From positions 245,056-309,055 of the forward strand of contig NW_006920427.1 in NCBI RefSeq assembly GCF_000344685.1: DNA of 64,000 bases, given 5' to 3'. Made by a program: the position numbers and the translations under genes. The number at the start of each line of letters is the position of its first letter. Position 1 is the first letter of the stretch. This stretch comes from Gloeophyllum trabeum ATCC 11539. Its lineage: Eukaryota; Basidiomycota; Agaricomycetes; Gloeophyllales; Gloeophyllaceae. Below the pieces are notes generated by a model. The model was not told where the DNA came from, made no database searches, and saw only the letters and a list, made by a program, of their open reading frames with translations. Shown here one piece after another: positions 54,609 to 64,000 of the stretch.

Positions 54609-57600
54609 TCAGCGCCCATAATTCTGCGGGTATTGTCCATATGGTGGCTGAGATCCCGGAACACCGCCTTGATAAAGTGCGGAAGGTGCATTGTATTGCG
54701 ACTGGTACGAAACTGGAGGAGGCGGAGGAGGAAGGGACGTTCGATTTAATGGCGGCTGCTGGTATTGATAAGGCTGCTGGGGTTGGCCGTAGGGGGGCTG
54801 AGGAGGCTGTGGGGACGGGTAGTGCTGTTGTTGAAACGGTTGTTGTGGTGCTGACTGATACGATTGTGACGGAGGGTATTGTTGAGCACCGTACGGTGGT
54901 TGATTCTGGCGTGGTGGCGGCGGAGGAGGAGTTGGCGATGTGGAGAATTGTGAAGAGAACATACTGAGTCCCGCATAGGGATCTTGGGGAGGTGGTGGGT
55001 AGCTCGGCTGAGACTGTGGGGGCGATGCATAGCTCGGCTGGGATTGTGGCGGCGCAGAAGGGGGCGGCGGGGGGTATGGAGACGCCCCAGCTGGTGAAGG
55101 GGGCATAGGAGGGGGAGAGCTGTAGTGGGACGACGGGGGCAGCTGTGATACACCGTTTGAATACTGATTCGGAGGCGGAGGAAGGCTTGTTGGGCCGTCC
55201 CACGGTACCCTGGACGGAGGCGGTGGTGGGGAGGTAGGCCCGTTCTTGTTTATGCTCATAGCAGCAAACGATGCGTTGAGACTTGAAGATGGCGGCGGTG
55301 GTGGGCGAGGAGGTTTGTCCAATAGCGAAGGTGCCAAGCCAGCCCCAGTGGGCGAAGACAGACGTTTCTGGGCTTCCAGCTGTCCGGCCAACCTTTCCCT
55401 CTCTGCCGCGCGACTTGAAATAAATTCGCTAACGTTGCGCTTGAGCTGATTGGCCAGCTCTGTGAGCTCTCGGTAGAACTGGAGTCCCTTGCTGTCAACC
55501 ACGGAAGAGAAGATCAGCACATTTTCGCAATTAGGATGGGAAAGCAAGCTGGCACTGACGCTAGACCGTCCCGGGCTTCCATGTATATATCACGCGCACG
55601 AGAGAACCGCTTGACCGTATCCTTCTTCCTCTTCTCTCGCTCTTCCCACTTGCGAGCGCCAGGACCACGTCCAGCTAGGTCTCTCAATCCTTTCCACAGG
55701 TGATTAATCTCCTGCACGGTGACCTCCTGTGCATGAACGGTGGCTGCAAGGCGTTGCTGGAAGGGTCGGAACTTCTCGAGCTCCACTGCAAACAGGGTAG
55801 GCTCAACACCTGCGTTTCGCCGGTTGACCAGGAGCAAATGTGAGACATCATCCGTTTGCACCTGCAGTAGTCATGAGGTATGATGGTTAAATCTGCACCA
55901 GACATGGTGACTGACCTTCTCTTTGAGGTCTTTGAGGACCTCGTTGCGTTCTCGACTTATCTTGTTCAGGCGACCAAGTCGTTCGTCGATCTCCTCCACG
56001 AACTGTCCAATTTTCGCCCGTTCATCGTCGTCCTGGCCCTCACTCCCGATGTCTAAGTCAAGCAGATTCTCCCTTCCGCTTCCCTCAGTACTGGCCCTGA
56101 AGACATCTTCGACCTCAGGTGATAGAAGCAGCAGAATGTCGTTCCGCACGGCCTCCCAAAGGGCCACCACTTGCTGATCGGATGACGCCGCAGCCTGTAA
56201 GGCCTCGAAGTGAGACTTCAAATCGGCCCTCAATGCCCTAGTCAAACTAGCGGAGGGTTCCTGGGTCCATAAATGCTCGTACTTCACCCGCATCATCTCG
56301 CAATCCTTCGACTCGATCTCCAAGTCCCGTGACGCCGCTTCGAGCTCTCTGGCTACAGCCTCCTTCATCCTGGTCAGATCAGCCATAAGGCCCTCTACAG
56401 GTTCACGGTCCTCCATCACCCCGATGTCCTCGCGCCACCGGCGCACTTCCACGGGAATTTCCTCCTCTCCGCCCACGCCGCCCTCCACGATCGCCCTGTA
56501 CCGCGCGAGCCCCTCCTTCACGCCGAGTGCCTCTAGCGCGCTGCGCACCTCCACCTCCGCGCTTTCGGCGTTCTCGACTTCCGCGCGCACGAGCTTCGCC
56601 TTCTCCTCCGAGTACACGCTCGCGCTCTCGTGCACGCTCAACGGGATGAGCTTGATGAACAGGTCCGGTCCAATCACTTTCTGCACGTCTGGGGTCGAGT
56701 AGACGTCCTGGATTGGGATTGGCGTCGCGACCGCAGTCTTGTCGATGGCAGGGAGGGCCTCTGGGGTCGGGAGTACGGCGTTGTAGATTAGGTCATTATC
56801 CCGCTGCGCTTCGGCTTTACGATCAACACACACTGCGTAGTGCGCTTTGGTGAGATCGCGAATAGAGGGTCCGGCGTCGGGAGGTAAGGTAGGGGACATC
56901 TGGGTAACGAAGACGGAGTCGAATGTAGAGGCAAGGCGTTGTGCCTCTTTGGCATTAGTCTCGGCTACTGTGAACCGAACTAAGGCGTCGCCGTGCTTTC
57001 CAGCAGCGTGATCTGCTAGACCACGGTAGTATTGCATAATCGAGGTGAAGTACTTGGACTTGATCTGTGGGTCGTTTAGTTGGGTTCCACGCGATAATGC
57101 CAGTGCGCACCTGGATAAGTGTAACCCAATTCCGATCAAATATTCCCTTCCCCATGAACTCTTTCACTTCTTCCGCAAGCGATGAATACATGAACGACGC
57201 TTGAGACGCAATCTTCGATATCAATGCGTTTCCCTTCTTCTCATCCCGACACTTCTCGAAGAACACTTCGGTCGCCTGCGCCAGAATGATGTTGACAAGG
57301 AACTTGATGACGTCGCGACTCAAGTCGGTGGATGGCGCGTGCAGAAAGTTGTCGTTAATATACGTGAGCATCCCTGCGCATGTTCTGAAGTAGTGGAAGG
57401 AGCGTTTCAGTCCTTCCGGGTCCGATCTATTCTGCGACGCTGCGATGGCAGAGTGCGTGGCGGCAATCTGGAAGATGATGGATGCCTTCTCGTACGCGAT
57501 GGAGGTCTGCACGGTTAGTTTGTTCGTGAAGGCGTCTCTCCAGGGAAAGTTAACGCGTATTTCGGAGAAGCGGAGCTCGAGCAGCTCCAGCTGGCCGAAG

Positions 57601-57865
57601 TACTTGTATAGCAAGTCCCGAGCTACCACATACCTTCAGAATGCCTCCCGTATTTCTCCAAGAGAGTACACGACGCACCTGTGAGGTCACTCCCTGCACC
57701 ACGAACAGCATCCTGTCTACACCGCTGCAATGCAGCGCACTCCGCCGCATAGTTGTCGGGGCTCTCGCCGTACGACTGCGCGATGATGTTCCGTATGGGT
57801 GTCGTCCAATCGACTTCATCCGTACTCTTCTTCGGAATCGCTATCATAGGCGATTGGTGCGCCAT
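54609..57865 (-). CDS. BRO1: BRO1-domain protein (Bro1/ALIX family, ESCRT adaptor)
   Basis: Five exons (57865-57679, 57622-57111, 57064-55916, 55861-55560, 55491-54609) give 1,010 aa. Residues ~7-390 form a BRO1 domain ([50 protein letters not shown]-like [19 protein letters not shown]). Next is a helical V-like domain of about 350 residues ([52 protein letters not shown]). The last ~230 residues are Pro/Gln/Tyr-rich with many PPPPP runs. Bro1 binds Snf7/CHMP4 and recruits deubiquitinases at multivesicular bodies. PalA/Rim20 is the alternative, but the long Pro-rich tail favours Bro1. The donor at 55560 (GTCAGT) was chosen because it alone joins DGLA-KGLQFY. Confidence 0.9.
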
Positions 57866-58784
57866 CGTCAATGAACAGGCGAGCTCGCCACAGATAGAAC
57901 TCGTGAATTAGGATCGATTATTGGACACTACGTGAGACGCAGTTCCGGACGAGACAGGACTTGAGCACTGCGGAGGTCCGATAACGCGCCCGTGTAAGTT
58001 ACAGTGCTTACCGTGGGAATATGACAATGTAGTCATACTCGAGTACCTTAAATAGGAGACTTCGCCTCGTCTCAAGCCTTCACCTTGCATCGTTCTTGCC
58101 CTAGTCAGCGTCGTCGTCAAACATGCTCTCCTTAGTCCGGCCTGTTGTGGCTCTAAGTCAGGTCTGCCCATGCAAACTTAAATCAAGAGAACCAAGGCCG
58201 GTCTCCATTCTTTCGGGATCATAACCTCCAGAAACATCGGTCTCATCTCCGCTACACTATTCCTCCACTCAACGAAGCAGGAACGTATCATTGTCTATGT
58301 TGGAGCTACCAGGGGAAGCACTTGGACGGTACATTCAGAGTCGTCTCCATCCCTGCAATGCGAATCGACCGAGATTCTGTATTTACTTCAGTTGACCAAG
58401 CCTCCGCTGAATCTGGTCACTTCTGCTTATTCCGTAACTAAGGCACGATCAATACGACTGTTCATATTCTTCTTTTACAAATTCCAGACATATTCTCGAC
58501 GATCGTGAACTCCGTCTTATTCACTTGAGACGCCCTCTCAGGCTCGATGTGTTGTTGACACAACCTTGTGCCTGGGTGAAGTCGTCTTTGCGAACTGTCT
58601 TCTGTCTGGCGACTTGCAAGTACCACAGGAATGAATGTCAATCATTCCGCCCGGAACTTCACTGGACGTGTTCGTCAAGCCTGACAAAGGGTCGATAAGA
58701 GTTCGCTCTGAAGCATCAAAAGGATCCCCGTTTTCCCCTCGTATTCGTGCTTTCGACCTTTACCTTTGACCTACGTAACTCACG
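57866..58784. other. Intergenic, divergent promoter region
   Basis: About 920 bp between BRO1 (-) and the DUF4430 gene (+). It ends in a pyrimidine-rich stretch (about 58725-58780) before the DUF4430 start, a common fungal promoter feature. No ORF of note. Confidence 0.4.
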
Positions 58785-59583
58785 ATGCACAGGCTTCTCT
58801 ATGCGTTCCTCGCCTCCATGAACTTCGCAATTATGTTCCCTGCTCGCGCGTCCGCCCCCTTCTTTGCCCCCAAGCCCGCCTATGTTAACAGCACCACTGT
58901 CAGCCTACGCATTGAAAGCGCGAACAATCATACTATCTACGAGGCCCCGATCTTCACGTCAGGGCACAACGTGACGACGCCTTCCGGGGGAACGCACCAC
59001 TGTGATGGGACAAATCTAGGTGCTAATCCCACCCCTGGGCCGACGTGCACCAGCGCGCTCGATGATGCTTCGAAAGTTGCTGAATTTCCGTGGGACGCGT
59101 GGGTGCAACCTGTGCTGCGGTGTATATGGCACGATTTACGGACGGCTCCTCAGGACATATTGGGCTCAATACGACGACTTCTTCATCACCAGCATCGCCA
59201 ACACTACCCAAACTAGCACTCAATATTGGGGTATCCTGCTGAATTATCAGTACACCCCTGTGGGTGGATGCCAGCAACAAGTGGCATTTGGGGACCATAT
59301 CCTCATCGCCTTCGATGCCTTCAACAAAAAGTATTTCCTAGAGTTGTCGGGCCCCAAGATCGTAAACCCTGAGACGACCGCCTCGTTCGATGTCATTGAC
59401 GGAATGACGGGATCTCCGGTAGCGGGGGCAGCGGTCGTGGACGCTAGCTCTGGCACGCAGCTCGGCGTCTCTGACGGAAACGGAGCAGCGCAAGTCTTCT
59501 TCGGAGATGCCGGGACGACGTTGTTGAAGGCGCGAAAGAATGATGCTGTGCAGTCCAATGGGGTCGCTGTTGTAGTTGGGTAG
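58785..59583 (+). CDS. Secreted DUF4430-like protein
   Basis: Two exons (58785-59098, 59154-59583) give 247 aa. A signal peptide (residues 1-~23, ending PARASA) is followed by VSLRIESANNHTIYEAPI and the conserved run TPSGGTHHCDGTN, then CTSALDDASK, a WGILLNYQYTP strand, GGCQQQV and FDAFNKKYFLEL. This is the DUF4430 layout related to the transcobalamin C-terminal beta-grasp. The last ~80 residues resemble an Ig-like or carboxypeptidase-regulatory-like sandwich (DGMTGSPVAGAAVVD then NGAAQVFF). Three N-glycosylation sequons are seen. Such proteins are common secreted basidiomycete products of unknown role. The 55-nt intron junction D-A-T-Y-W-A keeps frame. Confidence 0.8.
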
Positions 59584-60581
59584 AATGAATTATCAGTCTA
59601 GGCACCTGATGTTACCTGGGCTGACCTGATCTACTCTGGTCGATATTAACAACGTCAGCCTTGCTTGGAGTCCCAATACCTCCTCGTTATTATCCTTCGT
59701 GCGTGCAAGTGAGGCTTGTGGCGGAGATTAGCCACAAACAAATACACCCAAATATGATTTTCCGCAGTTTCCTGGAATTCGAATCGCCGTCCTCAACGCA
59801 GGTACCTTGGTCGCCGGCAGTCTGCCTCCTTCGATCCCCAGTATAATGACTTTGGTCTCTCCGAAGGGCGCTGACCTCAATCAGGAACCCAACTGGACCA
59901 TCCGGCAATACTGGTTCTGCGTTATCCGCCCAACGTTGCGCACCGTAGCCATGCTTGCACCCGTTATGACCTTACATTGATACTAGTCCGACCTTGAGAC
60001 AGATACACGGCGATTCAACGGGACTACAGGCTCGGGACCATTCGTATCGTGTTCGGACAACCTAATGTTCACGGGAGCGACCGGGCTGCAGGACACGAGG
60101 ATACACGAGGCTGCAATCGGGAGCGTTCCGGAGCCAGGATGAGGCCTCCTCTTAATCCCCAAGGGCACCGAGAAATTAATGGCAGGCGTTCTATACACAG
60201 CCCCAACTACTCGTGTTCTATTGGATAGACGTTCTGGGGACCCGCAATCATCAGTGTATTTCGGAGGTACCTCGCGATCCGTTAATTTGGCCAATCTGTG
60301 CCTCAATTACCATTACCGGATGACGGATCCTTAACATAGAGTAAGAAGACCAACCGTGGTGCCTTCTGGAATGCTACATATCTCAAGGCCATCTGTGTAT
60401 CGGACATGAGGCCAATATTAACTTCCGTGGGCATCCGATGGAAACCCAGTCCGACACCTTAGTCAAGGGCGAGGTACGCACTCAGGACACGAGGTGTCCA
60501 TGCCGCCTTTGAAAAGCACGCCGAGACGACCTTCTCAGGGCCTGCACCTCTATCGTCTGCACGTCCTCAGTCGCCCTCGAG
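59584..60581. other. Intergenic region
   Basis: About 1 kb. No gene, RNA or inverted repeat was recognised. ORFs on both strands are short. Confidence 0.4.
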
Positions 60582-62066
60582 ATGGCATCCAATGCAAAGG
60601 ACTCACAGCAGGACCAGCAGCAGTCCAATCTGTTGCCGCAGTACGGGTTCGGCCCAGAGCTGTCGTTTGAGAAGCTGGTCGAGCAGAACCCGTTCCTCTT
60701 CCGGGTGTACACACCACGACCGCTAGGGCCGTTCTTCGATGCGACGGACGCCTACTTCCTCGGGGAGTCCTTCCAAGGTGAAGATGACCAGTCGATCCCC
60801 GATCTCAACCTATTACCTCGATCGCGGTCCGTGAAGGAGAGTATCTTTGCGGCGACGTATGCTGACGCCGTCAGGCATCTGGACTGGACAACGAAGTCGA
60901 CATCGCCGTTTGTATCGACTTCGTTCAGCTTTGCCTGGGCGGTGTGGGAGGCATGCAGACGATACAAGCTCAACGTCAAGCATGATGTCCATATCGCGGT
61001 CATCGATGCTAGGGCCCTGGTCGGCCGAGCAGTGACCGCCATCGAGCTTCTGAGAAATGGATCGGCGAAAGAGTAAGTAGTCTCCCTAGCAGAACTGAGA
61101 AAGCGTAGGCTTACATTTCACTACAGGCGACACAGTGACCATTGGAAATTCTACCGGTTCGCGACCGAGTCACAAGATGTGCTGGTCTACGGATACATTC
61201 CTGGCAGTGCTGTGCTCTCCTCAATACCCTTGGTATCCATACTCGACTCTCTCCCTTCCTATTTCCTCCGACCCGTTCCCGACACGTCCCTCAATAAGGA
61301 CATCAGCGCGCTCTCGCGGCTAACATGGGAATACACTCAGAAGAAGTCCACATACCGCCATTTCTGCAAACAAATGTCCGAGAACTTCCTGCGAATGAAC
61401 CCTGAATGTCGACTAAGGGATACGACGGCAGGCTCTATCCGGCTTGCCGTGCGTCTCCTGCGCACGCGGTTCCACAAGGGAGTCTTGGAGGACCTGGATC
61501 CAAGCATAGAGATGGTCTATCAGCTCGCCCTCGTTATCGCGTCCTGGGGTGGGCAATTTTGGCTGCGGGATCATGCTGAAATACCGGGTCTGATACGATC
61601 CATGGTATGCGTCGTCAGCGAGGAGATCCGGGAGGCTAGGCGAGCGAAGGTCATCGCAGAGGTGGCGAGGCTGCAGAGTATCGTCGATGATTTGGAATGG
61701 CTGGCCAGGGACCATGACTGCGCCTCGACGCAGGTCGGGTCGGAATACGGTGCGGATGTCAAGCCTGATATCCAGGTTGAGGCCGAGGAATCGGCAGCGC
61801 CGGCATTGGACGCGCTTGATCAAGCGTTGCCATTCCCGCCGGAAGTGCAACATTTCTCCGCGCTGAGCACCGTCGATACCTCACCAGGTGCCCATGCTGT
61901 GTCTGTGAAACCTTCAGCGCCGGCGCTGTCAAGGCAGGATTCGACAGACAGCCACAGCTCCTTCGCCGTCACGGCCTCTTCAGCAGTGACGGGCTTCCTC
62001 TTCGGCACCCTCGCTGCTATCTGCATTCTGGCACCACCGAGGCGAGAGCTCCTCCATCTCACATGA
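60582..62066 (+). CDS. DUF7587-domain protein with ADP-ribosyltransferase-like motifs and C-terminal membrane anchor
   Basis: Two exons (60582-61072, 61127-62066) give 476 aa. Residues ~37-200 match the fungal DUF7587 layout: FLFRVYTPRP (Arg41), then SPFVSTSFSFAWAVWEA (Ser-Thr-Ser at 112-114), HIAVIDARAL, and WKFYRFATESQDVLVYGYIP. An Arg on strand 1 and STS on a following strand recall the R-S-E class of ADP-ribosyltransferase folds. The catalytic Glu of that class is not evident, so activity is unproven. The middle is helical (ARRAKVIAEVARLQSIVDDL, a short coiled coil), then a disordered Ser/Pro stretch and one hydrophobic helix (TGFLFGTLAAICIL) nine residues from the C-terminus. No signal peptide, so a tail-anchored topology is likely. 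Confidence 0.7.
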
Positions 62067-62826
62067 TCTGCAGCGCGGGACAAACGATCTGTTCCTACGC
62101 CGGGAATCCAGCAGCGACATAAGGTTGTTGCCTTTCATCGTATTCATACTCTCTTCTTGGCAGAGGAGTTAACGTTATTCGTTCGCATCTTCTAAATAAC
62201 TTATTCACTTTTGGGGGATTCGGATTATGCACCATATGGCTACATGTACTACCCTTTCTCATGCACGTTACAAATGCAATTGGTTAACTGACGTCCGTTC
62301 ATCAACCGATAAACCCCCGATCACGGCGTCAGCAAGGGTGCAAACCTGCTCGATTGACATCATCTTGAGTCGATGTCATTGATACACACAGGAGAGGCGT
62401 TTTATATGTATATCTCAATCATAACATTGTTGGACACGTCTGGGATCTCTTTGCGTGGCGTGGATTACGATAATCGAGCCTTCCCTGGCACGTTCATGTT
62501 CACGTATGATCAAGCAGTCGAAATCCTCTCAAGCATCTATCGTTACATGGCGTATATGCTAGACCCACGGCAGGCATGACGCATTGCTCTGACTAGGCTT
62601 AATGCTGCGGACGGAATATCAAGGAACATGAGGTGCGTCCTGACAGTGAGAGGTTAGGGTCTTACAAAGTACTACTCGCTCGTTTTCTACATGATATGGA
62701 TTTCTGTCGCAGGTAGTGTTGAGTGTTCCCCTTCAAAGCGAAACTGACTAAGTAGCTACGAGACCGGTACCGGTCTTCGATTGTATCATCCAAGCATAGT
62801 CGGCAAACCTGCTCCCAACACTGATC
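62067..62826. other. Intergenic region before LINE fragment
   Basis: About 760 bp. Reverse-transcriptase motifs would be expected upstream of the RNase H ORF in an intact LINE. None was found in any frame here. Confidence 0.4.
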
Positions 62827-63876
62827 ATGTCATGGACATTGCGAGACGTCATGGCCATCTATTCTGATGGGTCCCAGGTCGATGGCGAGAACGGGAGACA
62901 TCGGACAGGGGCGGGCGTCGTCATGTACGTTCAGGATGCGGTAGTCGCACAGAAGGAGTTTCCGCTGGGTGAGCAGGCTGAAGTATTCGATGCTGAAATG
63001 GAAGGCCTTGCTAGGGCCGCGGTTCTGGCGGTGCCGTTTGCGATGTGTCAGCCAGTGACTATACATCACTTAGTCTTCTGTACCGACAACTCCTCGGCAG
63101 TGTCCTCCATTACAGATATAGGGCCACACCCGAGCCAAAGGTGGTCCATACTTTTTTGTCGAGCCATTACTGAATATTTGGAAGCAGACGAGCGCAACAA
63201 AGTCACCATCCGCTGGACGCCTGGCCACCGTGGGATTCAAGGTAACGAAGCAGCGGACTGTCTGGCGAAGGCAGCTGCTTCTCGGTTCGTCCCTGACACC
63301 ATACCCACCTACTCATACATGCGGCGCTCCGCGAAGGAAACGGCCCTTCGCGCCTGGACCGAAATTTGGCAAAGGACTCAAGGAGTTGATGGACGACGCC
63401 GGGATTTCGCCGTGGCCGATCGCTTCGCCCCGAAACTCAGACCTCAGGAACACTTCCTACGAATAACTAATCGTCGGGTCTACGGTCTGGTCACCCAATG
63501 TCGCACCGGCCATGCCTTTGTGGGTGAATACTACGCCCGCTTCGTCCCGACAGAGGATCCAGCTTGCCCATGCGGATCCGGACTCCAAACGCGTCAACAC
63601 ATCCTCCTGGAATGCCCCCGGTACGACACCCACCGCAATATCCTAGCATCTGTCTCGCCCATCTCGCAACCCACGGTAGGCGACATCCTGGGTACGCCTT
63701 CGGGTATCAAAGCACTCTCCCGCTTCATTGCGAAAACAGGCGCATTCACCAAGTCCGGCGACGACCGCTTCGTAGCACCGAATACCGATGTCTACTCAGA
63801 TCCACAGACAGATGAACCATCGTTGGCGCATAACCGAGGACAGACACGGAGGCGCAGGAGACGTCCATCTACTTGA
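62827..63876 (+). mobile_element. Non-LTR retrotransposon (Tad/I-like LINE) fragment with complete RNase H domain
   Basis: The 349-codon ORF begins MSWTLRDVMAIYSDGS. The four acidic RNase H residues are present: Asp14 (YSDGS), Glu57 (DAEMEG), Asp87 (FCTDNSS) and the late Asp in TPGHRGIQGNEAADCLA. Downstream comes the typical LINE C-terminal segment with a CCHC-like cluster (CPCGSGLQTRQHILLECP). The reverse transcriptase and endonuclease of a full ORF2 are absent upstream, so this is a 5'-truncated copy. The frame is open, so insertion may be fairly recent or the piece may be under selection. An Arg-rich end (RRRRRR) is unusual. Confidence 0.85.
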
Positions 63877-64000
63877 CCTATTCTATGGAATTATTCTATG
63901 CTCTTATGCTTATGATACCTTGACCCTCTCTGCTGACCTCCCCTGCACACCCAACCGCACACATTAAGACTCTGCTCGTTGATAGTGGACTCTATTACAG
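63877..64000. other. LINE 3' flank at window end
   Basis: No poly(A) tail or simple 3' repeat is visible in the 124 bp after the stop, so the 3' end of the element is not defined. Confidence 0.3.

Noticed and set aside
54485..54967. 160-codon plus ORF with repeated valine/threonine
   Set aside because: Antisense of the low-complexity Pro/Gln-rich BRO1 tail.
1..64000. CRISPR arrays, operons and ribosome binding sites
   Set aside because: The sequence is eukaryotic with spliceosomal introns; no regularly spaced repeat array was seen.

Overview
The window is a nuclear segment of a filamentous basidiomycete, most likely an Agaricomycete. Protein genes are packed on both strands and broken by many 45-80 nt GT-AG introns with CTNA(A/C)-type branch sites. 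The gene set is also typical: a Clp1-like regulator, F-box/LRR expansions, a GH31 hydrolase, DUF7587 and DUF4430 proteins, and Tad/I-type LINE remnants. I read about 20 gene models on the sequence. For most of them the summed exon lengths are a multiple of three, which is an internal check on the splice sites.

Layout, part 1 (1-31.8 kb). This part is mainly conserved housekeeping and metabolic genes: a Clp1-like gene cut by the left edge (-), an F-box/LRR protein (+), an OCRL-type inositol polyphosphate 5-phosphatase with a C-terminal RhoGAP domain (+, 24 exons including a 4-nt microexon), cyclophilin-40 (-), acetyl-CoA synthetase (-, with a GC-AG intron), a frameshifted protein-kinase-like gene (-), an amidase (+, also with a GC-AG intron and a tandem GATA site upstream), a NOSIP-type RING protein (+), a decayed F-box pseudogene (+), an aldo/keto reductase (+), a secreted GH31 hydrolase (+, 18 exons) and a DUF302 protein (-).

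Layout, part 2 (32-54.4 kb). This part is an accessory region. It holds five paralogous F-box genes that share one exon/intron plan (32.5, 34.3, 38.5, 48.6 and 52.4 kb), a cation/H+ antiporter that ends just after its membrane domain, truncated or nonsense-riddled genes (a lipase-like N-terminus at 44.9 kb and an unknown pseudogene at 46.1-48.1 kb) and a cluster of non-autonomous DNA transposons. The clearest transposon is a 519-bp element with 36-bp terminal inverted repeats and a perfect 8-bp target duplication. It sits 6 bp upstream of one F-box start codon. Next to it is a larger element with related ends that contains two further inverted-repeat insertions.

Layout, part 3 (54.6-64 kb). 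A BRO1/ALIX-type ESCRT adaptor (-), a secreted DUF4430 protein (+), a DUF7587 protein with ADP-ribosyltransferase-like motifs and a C-terminal membrane anchor (+), and a LINE fragment that keeps a complete RNase H domain (+).

How the genes relate. There is no operon logic. OCRL (phosphoinositide turnover and Rab/Rho control) and BRO1 (MVB sorting) both belong to endosomal trafficking. Acetyl-CoA synthetase, amidase, GH31 and the aldo/keto reductase are catabolic. The F-box paralogues, pseudogenes and transposons look like a fast-evolving birth-and-death region. No rRNA, convincing tRNA or CRISPR array was seen.
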